Source of the DNA: Desulfovibrio sp. JY
GTDB lineage: Bacteria; Desulfobacterota; Desulfovibrionia; Desulfovibrionales; Desulfovibrionaceae
DNA: 64,000 nt
Assembly (NCBI GenBank): GCA_021730285.1
Contig: CP082962.1
Span: 1,116,001 to 1,180,000, forward strand
Direction of reading: 5' to 3'
The position numbers and the translations under genes are program-made. The notes under the pieces are model-generated. The model ran no database searches, was not told the DNA's origin, and saw nothing but the letters and a program-made list of their open reading frames with translations. The first letter of the stretch is position 1; each line of letters begins with the position of its first letter. Positions 9,376 to 18,866 of this stretch are shown here, piece by piece.

Positions 9376-11073
9376 ATGGACAGTCCGCCCGCCCCCACCT
9401 ACGTCGCCGAGGCCGTCGCCGGCCCGGACGGGTCGGTTGCCGACGTGCGCCTGACCGTAGGGGGCAAGGTGCGCCATCTGGCCGGCCGGGGCGGCGCCGC
9501 GGCAGAACGCGCCCGCGCCCTGGCCGGCCTGGCCTCCGGCGGACTGCCGGTCTTCGTCGGCGCGGGCCTCGGCGCGGGCATCGCCGCCATGGCCGCAAAC
9601 CATGCCGGGCCGATCTTCGTTTTGGACAAGGAAGCGGCCATCGCTGCCGCAACCGGCGTGCGCGCGGCGCTGGCCGCAACGCCCTCCGTCGTCTTCCTGG
9701 ACGACGCGGACCCGCGCCGGGCGGCGGCCCAGGTCACGGACGCGGCCCGGCAGGCCGGATTTGCCGCCCTGGCCGTCATCGCCCACCCGGCCTATCCCCG
9801 CCTGGACCCGGGCTGGTACGGCGCGGCCACAGCCGCCCTGCGCGGCTACGACGCCCTGCGCGCGCGCCTTCGCGGCCCGCGCTTCGCCGCAGGGCCTTCC
9901 CGGGTGCTCATCCTCTCGCGCCCCTATTTCCTCTACCGCGAGATCGAGGCGGCGCTGACGCGCCTCGCCGTTCCCTGGCGACGCGTGGCGACGGGCACCG
10001 GCGACACCGGCGAGGAAGGGACCGTGGCCGCGATCCTGGCCGACATCGCCGATTTCCGCCCGGACATGGCGCTCACCGTCAACCACCTGGGCCTCGACCG
10101 TGAGGGACGGCTGGCCGGGCTTCTGGCCGACATGGGCCTGCCCCTGGCCTCCTGGTTCGTGGACAGCCCGAGGCTCATTCTCCACGACTATGCCGCCCTG
10201 GCCACGGACGCGACCATGGTCTTTTCCTACGACGCCGACGCCCTGCCGGAACTCGCCGCAGCGGGCTTTGCCCACACGGCCTGGCTGCCCCTGGCCACCG
10301 ACCCGCACCTGTTTTCCCCCCTGGCCGCCGATGCCGCCGCGCCCCATCCCTGGCGTGCGGAGGTCTCCTTTGTCGGCGCGTCCATGGTGGAACAGGCCCG
10401 CAAGGCGCTCGCCCGGCTCGCCCCCTTTCCCGCCCTGCGCAACGCCCTGCCGCAAGCGGCGGCGGCGTTCGCGGCCAGCCCGGAAAAAAGCGCCGGACGC
10501 TTTCTCGCCGCCGACCCGGCCTGCGCCCCCGCCTACGCGGCGCTGCCCACGACCGAGGCGCGCCTTCAGGCCGAACTGGCGCTGACCTGGGAGGCGACGA
10601 AGCGCTATCGCCATGCCTGCGTACGGGAAATCCTGCCCTTTTCGCCGCTTATCGCCGGCGATGCGGACTGGGAGAACGTTCTGCCCGGCCAGGGCAAAAC
10701 CTGGCGGTCCGTCGGCCCCCTGGACTACTACGCCGGCCTGCCCGGGTTTTATCCCCGCAGCGCGGTCAATCTCAATTGCACGAGTCTGCAGATGAAGGGC
10801 GCGGTCAACCAGCGGGTGTTCGACGCACCCGCCACCGGGGCCTTCGTCCTCTCCGACGCCCGGGAACAGCTGGCCCGGCTCTTCGAGCCCGGCCGCGAGG
10901 CCATCACCTACGCCGAACCGGGCGAAATCGGCCCCCTCGTGCGCCACTACCTGGACCACCCGGCCGAACGCGCGCGCATCGCCACGGCCGCCCGCAAACG
11001 CGTGCTGGCCGACCACACCTACGACAAACGCCTCACGGACCTCATCGCGGCTATGCAGGGAATTTTTGGGTAA
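9376..11073 (+). CDS. CgeB-type glycosyltransferase
   Basis: 565 aa, cytoplasmic. The central part has two Rossmann-like halves: [16 protein letters not shown], then [15 protein letters not shown] typical of the DUF3880 half of CgeB-like proteins. The C-terminal part ([30 protein letters not shown], then a glutamate-rich end) matches the glycosyltransferase family 1 C-terminal domain, including the sugar-nucleotide-binding region. The start ATG lies ten bases after the AsmA stop, so it is probably cotranscribed. The N-terminal 180 residues vary in such proteins. Acceptor unknown; protein or surface glycan modification is likely. Confidence 0.75.
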   Translation: MDSPPAPTYVAEAVAGPDGSVADVRLTVGGKVRHLAGRGGAAAERARALAGLASGGLPVFVGAGLGAGIAAMAANHAGPIFVLDKEAAIAAATGVRAALAATPSVVFLDDADPRRAAAQVTDAARQAGFAALAVIAHPAYPRLDPGWYGAATAALRGYDALRARLRGPRFAAGPSRVLILSRPYFLYREIEAALTRLAVPWRRVATGTGDTGEEGTVAAILADIADFRPDMALTVNHLGLDREGRLAGLLADMGLPLASWFVDSPRLILHDYAALATDATMVFSYDADALPELAAAGFAHTAWLPLATDPHLFSPLAADAAAPHPWRAEVSFVGASMVEQARKALARLAPFPALRNALPQAAAAFAASPEKSAGRFLAADPACAPAYAALPTTEARLQAELALTWEATKRYRHACVREILPFSPLIAGDADWENVLPGQGKTWRSVGPLDYYAGLPGFYPRSAVNLNCTSLQMKGAVNQRVFDAPATGAFVLSDAREQLARLFEPGREAITYAEPGEIGPLVRHYLDHPAERARIATAARKRVLADHTYDKRLTDLIAAMQGIFG

Positions 11074-11086
11074 GAGACAAGACAGT

Positions 11087-11252
11087 GCGAGAGGGGGACC
11101 CTTTTTGAAAAAAGTGTCCCCCTCTCGCGCTCTCCCCTCCCCAAAACTTTTAACGGCGACAACGAGAGCAACGATAACGCTCTGTAACCGTTAAGAGTCT
11201 TTGGAAAGGGGGTCCGGGGGGAGAACCTTTCTGCAAGAAAGGTTTCCCCCCG
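11087..11252. repeat. Dispersed composite palindromic element between convergent genes
   Basis: Hairpin B at 11088-11128 begins 14 bases after the glycosyltransferase stop; hairpin A at 11214-11252 (CCGGGGGGAGAACCTTTC arm) ends 11 bases before the stop of the opposing LysM gene. The spacer ends themselves form an inverted repeat (CTTTTAACGG with CCGTTAAGAG). The layout suits bidirectional termination. Confidence 0.8.
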
Positions 11253-11263
11253 GTTCCACTCTT

Positions 11264-12013
11264 CTAATGCTTTGGAATAGTGAGGGACTTGCCGGCGGCG
11301 ATCTTGTCGGGATCGGTAATGCCGTTGGCATCCATGAGATTTTTTTCGGTGATGCCGAAATGCTTGGCAATCTTGCGCAAGGTGTCGCCCGAAGCGATGA
11401 CGTAGCTGTTGGCGTCCGACGCTTGCGCCTTGGCCGTCGTCCTGGCGGAAGTCTGCTTCTGGCCGGAAACCGGCACGAAGGGATTGTCGGACGCGGCTGC
11501 CGGTTTGGGCTTCGCCGCCGGAACCGCCGGGGTCATGGGGATGCCCGCCGCCGGAGCGGCAGCGGACGCATCGCCCAGTTCATGGCTCACGGGCGCGCTG
11601 GAAACCGGCTTTGGCGAAGGCGTCCGGGGCCCCGGCGCTTTCGCCGGCATGCCTGGCGGCGGCGGCGGCAACTCGTCGGACACCATGTGCAAATGCCCGG
11701 TGAAGCTGTCTCCCTTGCGGTCCAACAATTCGTTATACAAGATGGCATACTGATCGTAGGCGTCTTTGTATGCGCCGTAGGCGTGGTCGTCCGCGGCCTT
11801 GCCGCCGCCGGCGGCCACCCAGCGCTCATGGGCTTTCACCACGCCCTCGTAGGCGGCCTGGGCGTTCGCGCGGGCAAGGTCGTCGGAAACATACTGCGCG
11901 TTGCGCTCCAGGTTATCATATTTGCCGCAGCCGGAAACGGCAAGAACGCCAAGCAGGCCGCAAACCGCCATGGCGGCCACGGCAAATGATTTCATATGAT
12001 GCAGCATCGGCAT
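11264..12013 (-). CDS. LysM-domain lipoprotein
   Basis: 249 aa as drawn. A signal peptide with lipobox LAVSGC is followed by a helical region, a Pro/Ala-rich linker, and a C-terminal LysM domain (YVIASGDTLRKIAKHFGIT ... GKSLTIPKH, about residues 202-248), which binds peptidoglycan. It is therefore a cell-wall-associated lipoprotein in the periplasm or outer membrane. Three ATGs compete as start (12013, 12007, 11995): GGAG lies four bases before the first and ten before the second, and only the third directly precedes the signal peptide. The helical part may be a tetratricopeptide-free scaffold. Confidence 0.8.
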   Translation of the reverse strand: MPMLHHMKSFAVAAMAVCGLLGVLAVSGCGKYDNLERNAQYVSDDLARANAQAAYEGVVKAHERWVAAGGGKAADDHAYGAYKDAYDQYAILYNELLDRKGDSFTGHLHMVSDELPPPPPGMPAKAPGPRTPSPKPVSSAPVSHELGDASAAAPAAGIPMTPAVPAAKPKPAAASDNPFVPVSGQKQTSARTTAKAQASDANSYVIASGDTLRKIAKHFGITEKNLMDANGITDPDKIAAGKSLTIPKH

Positions 12014-12146
12014 TTTTCTCCGCGTACCGCCCGAAACTCCAGGGCGGGATGCATTGTCCTTGCTTCCAGGATTGCGTTACATGCCCTCTAACACGGTTTT
12101 CGTCAAATCGTGAAGTTCTGGCCGGCAAAACGCCAAGGAAACGTCC

Positions 12147-13844
12147 ATGCCCCAGCGCCTCACCGTTTTTCCGTATCCGCCGCCCGGCGTCCTGCGTCAG
12201 GCGCTGCCGCTGTGGGCCTTCGGGCTGGAGGGCCCGTGGCTGGCCCGCCACCTGACCGCCGGCCTGGTCGCCGCCGCCAAGGGCACCCCAAGGCTGGCCG
12301 GCCTGGCCGACGCCCTGGCCGCCTGGAATTTCGAGCGCGCTCCCCTGGATGCCGCCTTTGCGGCCAGCGCGCCCTCCGCCGCCCGTCGCGCCGGCGCGGG
12401 GGCGCGGCGTCGGACCTTGTGCGCCGCCCTGGCCAAGGCGATACGTCCCCCCCAGGGGACCCGGGAAGCCCGGGACTGGCCACGGCTTCGCGACGGGACG
12501 GACACCGAGGCGGGAGCCGCCTTTCTGGCACGGGGCATGGACGACGCGGTCCATGGCCTTTTCTGGCGCGGCAAGGCCTTCGATTTCGCCCTGGCCCGGA
12601 GCCTGCCCGAGCTGGCCAGCCGCGTGGTCGACGCCCTGGCCGCCGATCCGGCCCTGGCCCCGGTGGGCGCACGGCTGGCCGTGGAGACCGCCTTTGCCTG
12701 GGACGCCCCGCAGGCGGGACTGGCCGCCCTGGCCGCCTGCGACCGGGAGCTCTTCCCCCGCTTTTACGCCCTGGCCCTGGCCCACGGTCTGGCCGAAGCA
12801 GGCCGGGCCGGGGACGCGGCCACCGTGCTGGCCGACCTGTGGCGGGCCGAAAACTGGCATCCCGGCCTGACGTTGCGGCTGCACACCCTGCTTTTCCCCC
12901 CGGCCCCGGCCGATCTCGATGCCATGCCCGGCCGGGCGTTCGTCTTTCTCTACACCTGGAACCGGGCCGAGCTGCTCGGACAAACGCTTGCCAGCCTTGC
13001 CGCAAGCCACCTTGGCCCGGCCCACGTGGTGGTGCTGGACAATGGCGGCACGGACGACACCGGGGCCGTCTGCCGGGCGGCGGCGGCGAAATTCGCCCCG
13101 GACCGCTTCGCCGCCATCCGCCTGCCGGTCAACATCGGCGCGCCGGCGGCCCGCAACTGGCTGGCTGCCACGGCCGGCCTGGAGCCGGAGGATCTCGTCG
13201 CCTACCTGGACGACGACGTGAGCCTGCCCGCCGGCTGGCTGGAAAGTCTGGCCGGGGCGCTTCGCGACGATCCGCGGGCCGACGTGGCCGGCGCGCGTGT
13301 GGTCGCCGCCGCGCCGGGCGCGGCGGCGGGCGTCCAGGCGGCCGACGTGCGGCTTTTGCCGCCGGATGCCGCCAACACGGTGCGCCCCCTGGTCAATTAC
13401 GGCCCGGGTCCGGACTTCGGGCTTAACGCCGCGCGTCGTCCCTGCCCGTCCGTGTCCGGTTGCTGCCATCTGCTGCGGGCGGCGGCCCTTGGCGGCGGCG
13501 CGCCCTTCGACATCCGCTTTTCCCCCAGCCAGTTCGATGATCTGGCCCGCGACCTGGGCGGGTTTCTGGCCGGCCGCCGGGCCGTGTACGCCGGCGACCT
13601 GGCCGTGGCCCATCACCAGCACGCCGGGCCGGGACAGGCCCGCACCCGGGCCGCCGTGGGCCAGCTGTGCGGCGCGCGGACCAAGCTCGACGGCCTGTTC
13701 GCCGCTTCGGATATGGCGGTCGCCGCCGCGCGCGACGCGGATACGGCCTGGGCGGAACTCGAGGCGAAATGGCGCGAGGTGCGGCAGGCGCTGGGGGACA
13801 CTGCCGGTCGCCTGATCAGTCGAGCAGGTAGCGGCGCGGATTGA
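12147..13844 (+). CDS. Family 2 glycosyltransferase with long N-terminal region
   Basis: 565 aa. The N-terminal 255 residues are Ala/Leu-rich and helical without a recognised domain. From about 258 a GT-A fold begins (RAFVFLYTWNRAELL), with VVLDNGGTDDTG for UDP-sugar binding and the metal-binding YLDDDV (DxD) about 95 residues later. It is soluble, with no membrane segment, so it would act in the cytoplasm. AAGGAA lies just before the ATG. Its 3' end overlaps the convergent M23 peptidase gene by 29 bases, a tail-to-tail overlap that may couple their expression by antisense. Confidence 0.8.
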   Translation: MPQRLTVFPYPPPGVLRQALPLWAFGLEGPWLARHLTAGLVAAAKGTPRLAGLADALAAWNFERAPLDAAFAASAPSAARRAGAGARRRTLCAALAKAIRPPQGTREARDWPRLRDGTDTEAGAAFLARGMDDAVHGLFWRGKAFDFALARSLPELASRVVDALAADPALAPVGARLAVETAFAWDAPQAGLAALAACDRELFPRFYALALAHGLAEAGRAGDAATVLADLWRAENWHPGLTLRLHTLLFPPAPADLDAMPGRAFVFLYTWNRAELLGQTLASLAASHLGPAHVVVLDNGGTDDTGAVCRAAAAKFAPDRFAAIRLPVNIGAPAARNWLAATAGLEPEDLVAYLDDDVSLPAGWLESLAGALRDDPRADVAGARVVAAAPGAAAGVQAADVRLLPPDAANTVRPLVNYGPGPDFGLNAARRPCPSVSGCCHLLRAAALGGGAPFDIRFSPSQFDDLARDLGGFLAGRRAVYAGDLAVAHHQHAGPGQARTRAAVGQLCGARTKLDGLFAASDMAVAAARDADTAWAELEAKWREVRQALGDTAGRLISRAGSGAD

Positions 13845-14694
13845 CCGGCGTGCCGTCGACGCGCACCTCGTAGTGCAGATGCGCCCCGGTGGTGCGGCCG
13901 GAGTTGCCGGAGAGCCCGATGCGCTGGCCACGTTTGACCAGCTGGCCGGGTTTGACCTCGGCCTTCTGCATGTGGGCGTAGACCGTTTCCAGGCCGAAGT
14001 CGTGGCTGATGACGATGCGCAGGCCATAGCCGTGCATGTAATCGGCGTCGGTGACCCGGCCGGCCCCGGCGGCGTAGACGGGGCTGCCCATGGGCACCTT
14101 GATGTCCACCCCGTTGTGAAAATCCCCGCCCCGGCCAAAGGGCGAACGCCGGGAGCCGAACCCCGAGGTGATAAAGCCCCTGGTCGGCCACAACGACGGC
14201 TTGGCCAGAAATTCCAGTTTGCGTTCATCGAGCAGGCGGGCCAGATCCTGCTGCAACGCCTCCTCCACGGCCATGCGGTTGCCGAGCGCCGCCAGGAAAT
14301 CGAACAGCCGCCGCCCCAGGTCGTCGCCGAGGGCCGTGCCCGGCAACCGCGCCGGCGTATCCGGCGCGCCCATGCCGAGCCCTTCCGGAGCGTCGACCAT
14401 GACGCCGAGCTTGGCGTCAAACGAGCGTATCCGCGCCGCTTCCTCGCCCAGCCGGCGCACCCGCTCCCGCAACCGCAACGCCTGGGCCTTCTGGCCGGCC
14501 AGCCGGCCCAGGGCCGCCCGGCGCCTGCCCGCCAGATCGGCATAGTCCGACTGGTACCGCCACAACACGAGCACCCCCGCCGCCAAGACCGCCACGGCGG
14601 CCAGGGACGCGAGGAACATCCAGCGCCGGTAGGTGAAAAGCCGCCGCACGCCGTTGTGGTCGTGGACGAAAATATCGAGTTCGCGTTCGAGCAT
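13816..14694 (-). CDS. Membrane-anchored M23-family peptidase
   Basis: 292 aa. One membrane segment at about 27-47 (MFLASLAAVAVLAAGVLVLW), then a coiled coil (about 50-110) and a C-terminal LytM/M23 domain. The zinc and catalytic motifs are visible: HNGVDI (HxxxD) and HLHYEV (HxH). It cleaves peptidoglycan cross-links, or activates another hydrolase as NlpD/MepM-like proteins do; both motifs are intact, so activity is plausible. The active domain faces the periplasm. Its last codons lie inside the convergent glycosyltransferase gene. Confidence 0.9.
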   Translation of the reverse strand: MLERELDIFVHDHNGVRRLFTYRRWMFLASLAAVAVLAAGVLVLWRYQSDYADLAGRRRAALGRLAGQKAQALRLRERVRRLGEEAARIRSFDAKLGVMVDAPEGLGMGAPDTPARLPGTALGDDLGRRLFDFLAALGNRMAVEEALQQDLARLLDERKLEFLAKPSLWPTRGFITSGFGSRRSPFGRGGDFHNGVDIKVPMGSPVYAAGAGRVTDADYMHGYGLRIVISHDFGLETVYAHMQKAEVKPGQLVKRGQRIGLSGNSGRTTGAHLHYEVRVDGTPVNPRRYLLD

Positions 14695-14785
14695 GCGTCG
14701 TGACGCAGCCGGCCCCCGCCGCCACGATTTCGCGGGCGGGACATGGTGTTCCGGTCGACCGGAAGCCGGGGGCCGGCCGCAACTG

Positions 14786-15079
14786 CTAGAAGAAAAGCAG
14801 GCTGAAGAGATCGCTGAAGTTGAAGGTGCCGGAATAGGTCTGGCCGCCGACGAGGGCCGAGCCAGACCCCGAGAGGGCTCCGCCGGTGCCGAAGGTGAGG
14901 TCCCAGTTGACCGTGGTCGTGTCCGCGACCAGCGTGCCGGACGTGGTGGCGCTGGTCGAGCCGTCCGAGGAATACGAACCGGAAGTCCCCGGAAAATCCC
15001 AGGTGAACGACGTGGCCATGGCCGACGCGGGAAGCAGGCACAAGGCCAACAAAAGGATCGCAGCCGCCTGGCGTTTCAT
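14786..15079 (-). CDS. Small secreted protein of unknown function
   Basis: 97 aa. AAGGAGG five bases before the ATG fixes the start. Residues 1-21 are a Sec signal peptide (LLLALCLLPASAMA). The mature chain is unusually rich in Ser, Thr and Gly with Trp/Phe and ends FSDLFSLLFF. This composition is typical of secreted or surface proteins, and the family is not recognised. A sigma70-like promoter precedes it (15194-15222). Confidence 0.65.
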   Translation of the reverse strand: MKRQAAAILLLALCLLPASAMATSFTWDFPGTSGSYSSDGSTSATTSGTLVADTTTVNWDLTFGTGGALSGSGSALVGGQTYSGTFNFSDLFSLLFF

Positions 15080-15193
15080 GACGCCCTCCTTGTTGTTTCG
15101 TCCCGGTCCCCCCGGGAACGCCCTCAAGACAGCCCCCCGCAACCACCCCACGAGACAATGCGGCGGGGCGCCTGGGCTTTTACTCTTCTTTTG

Positions 15194-15222
15194 GCTATAA
15201 GAACCCGTACGGCGCTGTCAAC
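15194..15222 (-). promoter_or_regulatory. Candidate sigma70 promoter for the secreted protein gene
   Basis: On the minus strand, TTGACA (15222-15217) and TATAGC (15199-15194) are separated by 17 bases. The gene start is about 115 bases downstream. Confidence 0.5.
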
Positions 15223-15352
15223 CGCCCCCGATTTTCAGGCAGGCCCCGGGCCCGGCACGATTTACACAACGCCATGCCTGGGCTATCCATGGTTGATTGT
15301 CCCCTGACCGCCTTTCGCTTCCTGACGGAAACGTCCCACCCCGGGAGAGCCC

Positions 15353-16267
15353 ATGGCCCAAGCCGACATCCTGCTCGAAGCCGGAACCAATGAGCTCGAG
15401 ATCATCGAGTTTTTCATCGACGAAGGGTCCGCGCGCGGGCTGTCGTCGTTCGGCATCAACGTGGCCAAGGTGCTGGAGGTCATCGAAAGTCCGGGACTTT
15501 CCCCCCTGCCCGGCGCACCCCATCCCTGCTTCATGGGCACCATCGCCCTGCGGGAGACGGCCTTGCCCGTGCTCGATCTGGCCGTCTGGCTGGACATCCC
15601 GCGCGTGCCCCGCAAGAACGAGATCATCCTGGTCACGCGCTTCAACGAGCGCACCACCGGGTTTCTGGCCTCGGGCGTCACCCACATCCACCGGGTCCAC
15701 TGGCGTGACGTGGAGCCGCCCCACCCCGCCCTGGCCAAGCTTGCCGCCAACTGCATCACCGGACTCACCCGCCTGGAAAACCGCTTCATCCAGCTGCTCG
15801 ACCTGGAAAAAATCATCCTCGAACTCGACGACAGCCTCGGCGACGACGCGGACATGCCCGCCCCATCCGAAAAACGACTGCGGGCCCTGGTGGTGGAAGA
15901 CTCGGGCATGATGCGCCACATGATAAAGGACCGGCTGGAAGCGGCCAATTTCGAGGTGGTGTCGGCCGGCGACGGCCAGCAGGCCCTTGGCCTCTTGCGC
16001 GGACAGCACGGCAAACGCTTCGACATCGTCATTTCCGACATCGAAATGCCGCGCATGGACGGGTATACACTCACCCGAAACATCAAGGAAGACCCGGTAC
16101 TTCGCACGACGCCGGTGGTGCTTTTCTCTTCGCTTATCACCGAGGAACTGCGCCACAAGGGCGCTTCCGTCGGCGCCGACGGCCAGATCGCCAAGCCGCA
16201 GTTCGGCGAACTGGCCGGATTGGCTTTGTCTCTGATCACGGCCCGGTCCGGACGCTCCCCAAACTGA
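15353..16267 (+). CDS. cheV: Chemotaxis protein CheV (CheW-receiver fusion)
   Basis: 304 aa. N-terminal CheW-like domain (about 1-165) couples chemoreceptors to CheA; C-terminal receiver domain (about 180-300) has the acidic pocket, phosphoacceptor Asp229 in ISDIEMP, and the conserved Ser/Lys (LFSSLI ... AKP). CheV serves as an adaptor and phosphate sink in adaptation. GGGAG precedes the ATG. It is a paralog of the cheV at 51299 (shared GTNELEIIEF near the N-terminus). No other chemotaxis gene adjoins it; the ABC transporter gene follows after 58 bases. Confidence 0.93.
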   Translation: MAQADILLEAGTNELEIIEFFIDEGSARGLSSFGINVAKVLEVIESPGLSPLPGAPHPCFMGTIALRETALPVLDLAVWLDIPRVPRKNEIILVTRFNERTTGFLASGVTHIHRVHWRDVEPPHPALAKLAANCITGLTRLENRFIQLLDLEKIILELDDSLGDDADMPAPSEKRLRALVVEDSGMMRHMIKDRLEAANFEVVSAGDGQQALGLLRGQHGKRFDIVISDIEMPRMDGYTLTRNIKEDPVLRTTPVVLFSSLITEELRHKGASVGADGQIAKPQFGELAGLALSLITARSGRSPN

Positions 16268-16325
16268 CGCGCGCCATGAAGCCGGCGCGCACGCGACACT
16301 CCAGCTGCAAAAGGCGGATCGCCCC

Positions 16326-18866
16326 ATGAAGCTTCGTCCCGAAATCCCGGAAGTCCTCTACAAACGCTCGCTTACCTCCTGGGTCTGGACCAGCAATCTC
16401 AAGCTCCAGTCCGTGCTGCTCGCCATCATCATGGTCACCGTGGCCGTGCGTGTGCTGCCCCTCGAAATGCAAAAGAAGATCATCAACCAGGCTATCGGCC
16501 TCAAGCGCCTGGATTTGCTGCTCATGTACTGCGGCTATTACCTCGCCTGCGTGGTGGCCGCCTCGGGGCTCAAGTACGCCATCAACGCCCTGCAAACCTA
16601 TATCGGCCAGCAGTCCCTGCTCGATCTGCGCAAAAAGCTCTACGCCCACATCCTGACCCTGCCCATGTCCTTTTTCCGCAAGGCCTCGCCGGGCATGGTC
16701 GTTTCCTCGCTCATCTCCGAAGTGGCCAACACCGGCGAGTTCGTGGGCCAGGCCATCGCCGTGCCCGTGACCAACCTGCTGACCCTGCTCGCCTTCGCCG
16801 GCTACCTCTTCTACTTGAACCCGCTTATGGCCATCATCAGCATGGCCCTTTACCCCATCGCCATTCTGGTCATCCCGGCCCTGCAACGCCGGGCCAATGC
16901 CGCCAACAAACAGCGCGTGGACACCGGCCGCAAACTGTCCACCCTCATCAGCGAAACCATCTCCGGCATCCACGAAATCCACGCCAACGCCAGCTTCAAA
17001 CTGGAAAGCGCCCGCTTCGGTGGCTGGGCCGAAAAGCTGTGCCGCATCCGCGTGACGTGGAACCTCTACAAGTTCTCCATCAAGGTCTCCAACAACTTCT
17101 TTCAGAATCTCGGGCCGTTCGTGCTCTTCCTCGTCGGCGGCTACCTGGCCATAAACGGCCGCTTCGACCTCGGCGCCCTGGTGGCCTTCCTCTCGGCCAA
17201 CGAAAAGCTCTACGATCCCTGGAAAGAGCTCATGGACTTCTACCAGACCTGGCAGGACGCCTCGGTCAGCTACGGCCGGATCATGGAGTATTTCGAAGGC
17301 GACCCGGAATTTCTTCCCGAGCCCGAGGAGCCCCGCGAACCGCTTCCCCTGGACGGGGCCATCATGGCCAAGGACCTGGTCTTCGAGGTCCCGGGCGGCA
17401 TCCAGCTCCTAAAGGGCGTGTCCCTGGACGTGAAGCCCGGCGAACAGGTGGCCCTGGTCGGCTTCTCCGGCTCGGGCAAGTCCACCCTGGCCCTGTGCCT
17501 GTGCCAGATCCTCAAATACACCGCCGGCACGGCCCAGCTCTCGGGCCTGGACATCGACGCCATGCCCAAGTCCGACATCGCCGACAACATGGGCATCGTC
17601 TCCCAGCACCCGTTCATTTTCGAAGGCTCCATCAAGGACAACCTGCTCTATTCCATAAACGCCCGGCGCGAGGCCCACGGCGTCACGGGCGAGGCCGGGC
17701 TGCCCAGCCTGGACGAGATCATCGCCGTGGTGCAGCAGGTGGGACTTTTCGCCGATATCCTGCGCTTCGCCCTCAATTCGGTCTTCAAGGAAGGCAAGAA
17801 GGAGCACCTGGTCAAAAAGGTGGTCCGGGTGCGCGAGGCCTACCACGACGGACACGGCGAATCCCTGGCCGATTCGGTGGAATTTTTCGATCCCACCCGC
17901 TACCTGTACTACAGCTCCGTGGCCGAAAACCTGATCTTCGGCACCCCGGCCCGCGACGATCTGGCCCCGGAGGCGCTGACCACCAACCCGTTCTTCGTGA
18001 GTTTCCTGCACGACGCTGGCCTCAAGATGCTGCTCGTGCAAACCGGCGCGGAACTGGCCACCAAGACGGTGGACATCTTGAAAGACGTGCCCTCCCCGGA
18101 CGCCACCTTCTTCGAGCAGACCCCGATCACGGCCGACGAATTCGACACGTATCGCGACCTGACCGGCCGCTTGGCCCGCCTGCGGCTGCACAAGCTGCCG
18201 CCCGAGGACGAACGCCTGCTTCTGACCCTGGCCCTGCGCTTCACCCCGGGCATCCACTCCATCGTCGGCCTGTCCCCGATCCTGGAAGGCCTGCTCCTTT
18301 CCGGCCGGGCCATGTTCGCCGAGCGCATCGAAACCGACCTGCCCGGCGCGGTGACGTTTTTCAGGCGCGAACACTACCTCTATTCCATGACGGTCATGGA
18401 CAATATCCTTTTCGGCCGCATCAAGACCACCAGTCCCAAAATTCTGGACCAGATCCAGAAGACCATCGTCAGCCTGCTCATCGAAGAGGACATGCTGGAA
18501 CGCATCCTGGAAATCGGGCTGGATTTCCAGGTCGGTTCCATGGGCGACCGGCTCTCGGGCGGGCAGCGCCAGAAGGTGGCCCTGGCCCGGGCGTTTCTCA
18601 AGGAACCGCCCATGCTCATCCTGGACGAAGCCACCTCCGCCCTGGACAACGCCTCACAGACCCGTATCCAGAACCTGCTCGAAACCAAATGGAAAGGGAA
18701 TTCCACGGTCATCTCCGTGGTGCACCGGCTGGATACCATCAAGAATTTCGACAAAGTGGCCGTCATGAAGGCCGGACGCATCGTCGAAACCGGCTCGTAT
18801 GCGGCGCTTATGGAAAAAAAGGGGATGCTGTATGAACTCGTCCACGGAGCATCTGGAAGGGGTTAA
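16326..18866 (+). CDS. ABC transporter with permease fused to an expanded ATPase domain
   Basis: 846 aa, about 250 longer than a usual half-transporter. Residues about 20-310 are an exporter-type membrane domain with six predicted helices. The ATPase domain has one Walker A (GFSGSGKST, 379-387) and one signature plus Walker B (LSGGQRQK at 743, LILDEATSALD). The interval between them is about 365 residues instead of about 100. Within it the Q-loop-like segment is repeated three times (SQHPFIFEGSIKDNLLYS near 427, YLYYSSVAENLIFG near 525, YLYSMTVMDNILFG near 685). Substrate unknown. The next gene, for a cyclic-nucleotide-binding protein, overlaps it by 35 bases, so the pair probably works together. 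Confidence 0.85.
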   Translation: MKLRPEIPEVLYKRSLTSWVWTSNLKLQSVLLAIIMVTVAVRVLPLEMQKKIINQAIGLKRLDLLLMYCGYYLACVVAASGLKYAINALQTYIGQQSLLDLRKKLYAHILTLPMSFFRKASPGMVVSSLISEVANTGEFVGQAIAVPVTNLLTLLAFAGYLFYLNPLMAIISMALYPIAILVIPALQRRANAANKQRVDTGRKLSTLISETISGIHEIHANASFKLESARFGGWAEKLCRIRVTWNLYKFSIKVSNNFFQNLGPFVLFLVGGYLAINGRFDLGALVAFLSANEKLYDPWKELMDFYQTWQDASVSYGRIMEYFEGDPEFLPEPEEPREPLPLDGAIMAKDLVFEVPGGIQLLKGVSLDVKPGEQVALVGFSGSGKSTLALCLCQILKYTAGTAQLSGLDIDAMPKSDIADNMGIVSQHPFIFEGSIKDNLLYSINARREAHGVTGEAGLPSLDEIIAVVQQVGLFADILRFALNSVFKEGKKEHLVKKVVRVREAYHDGHGESLADSVEFFDPTRYLYYSSVAENLIFGTPARDDLAPEALTTNPFFVSFLHDAGLKMLLVQTGAELATKTVDILKDVPSPDATFFEQTPITADEFDTYRDLTGRLARLRLHKLPPEDERLLLTLALRFTPGIHSIVGLSPILEGLLLSGRAMFAERIETDLPGAVTFFRREHYLYSMTVMDNILFGRIKTTSPKILDQIQKTIVSLLIEEDMLERILEIGLDFQVGSMGDRLSGGQRQKVALARAFLKEPPMLILDEATSALDNASQTRIQNLLETKWKGNSTVISVVHRLDTIKNFDKVAVMKAGRIVETGSYAALMEKKGMLYELVHGASGRG

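Noticed and set aside
11916-15158. A 1080-codon open frame on the minus strand antisense to the glycosyltransferase and peptidase region
   Set aside because: High-GC antisense artefact: it is the shadow of real genes (12147-13844 and 13816-14694) and includes noncoding sequence; it has no protein-like composition.
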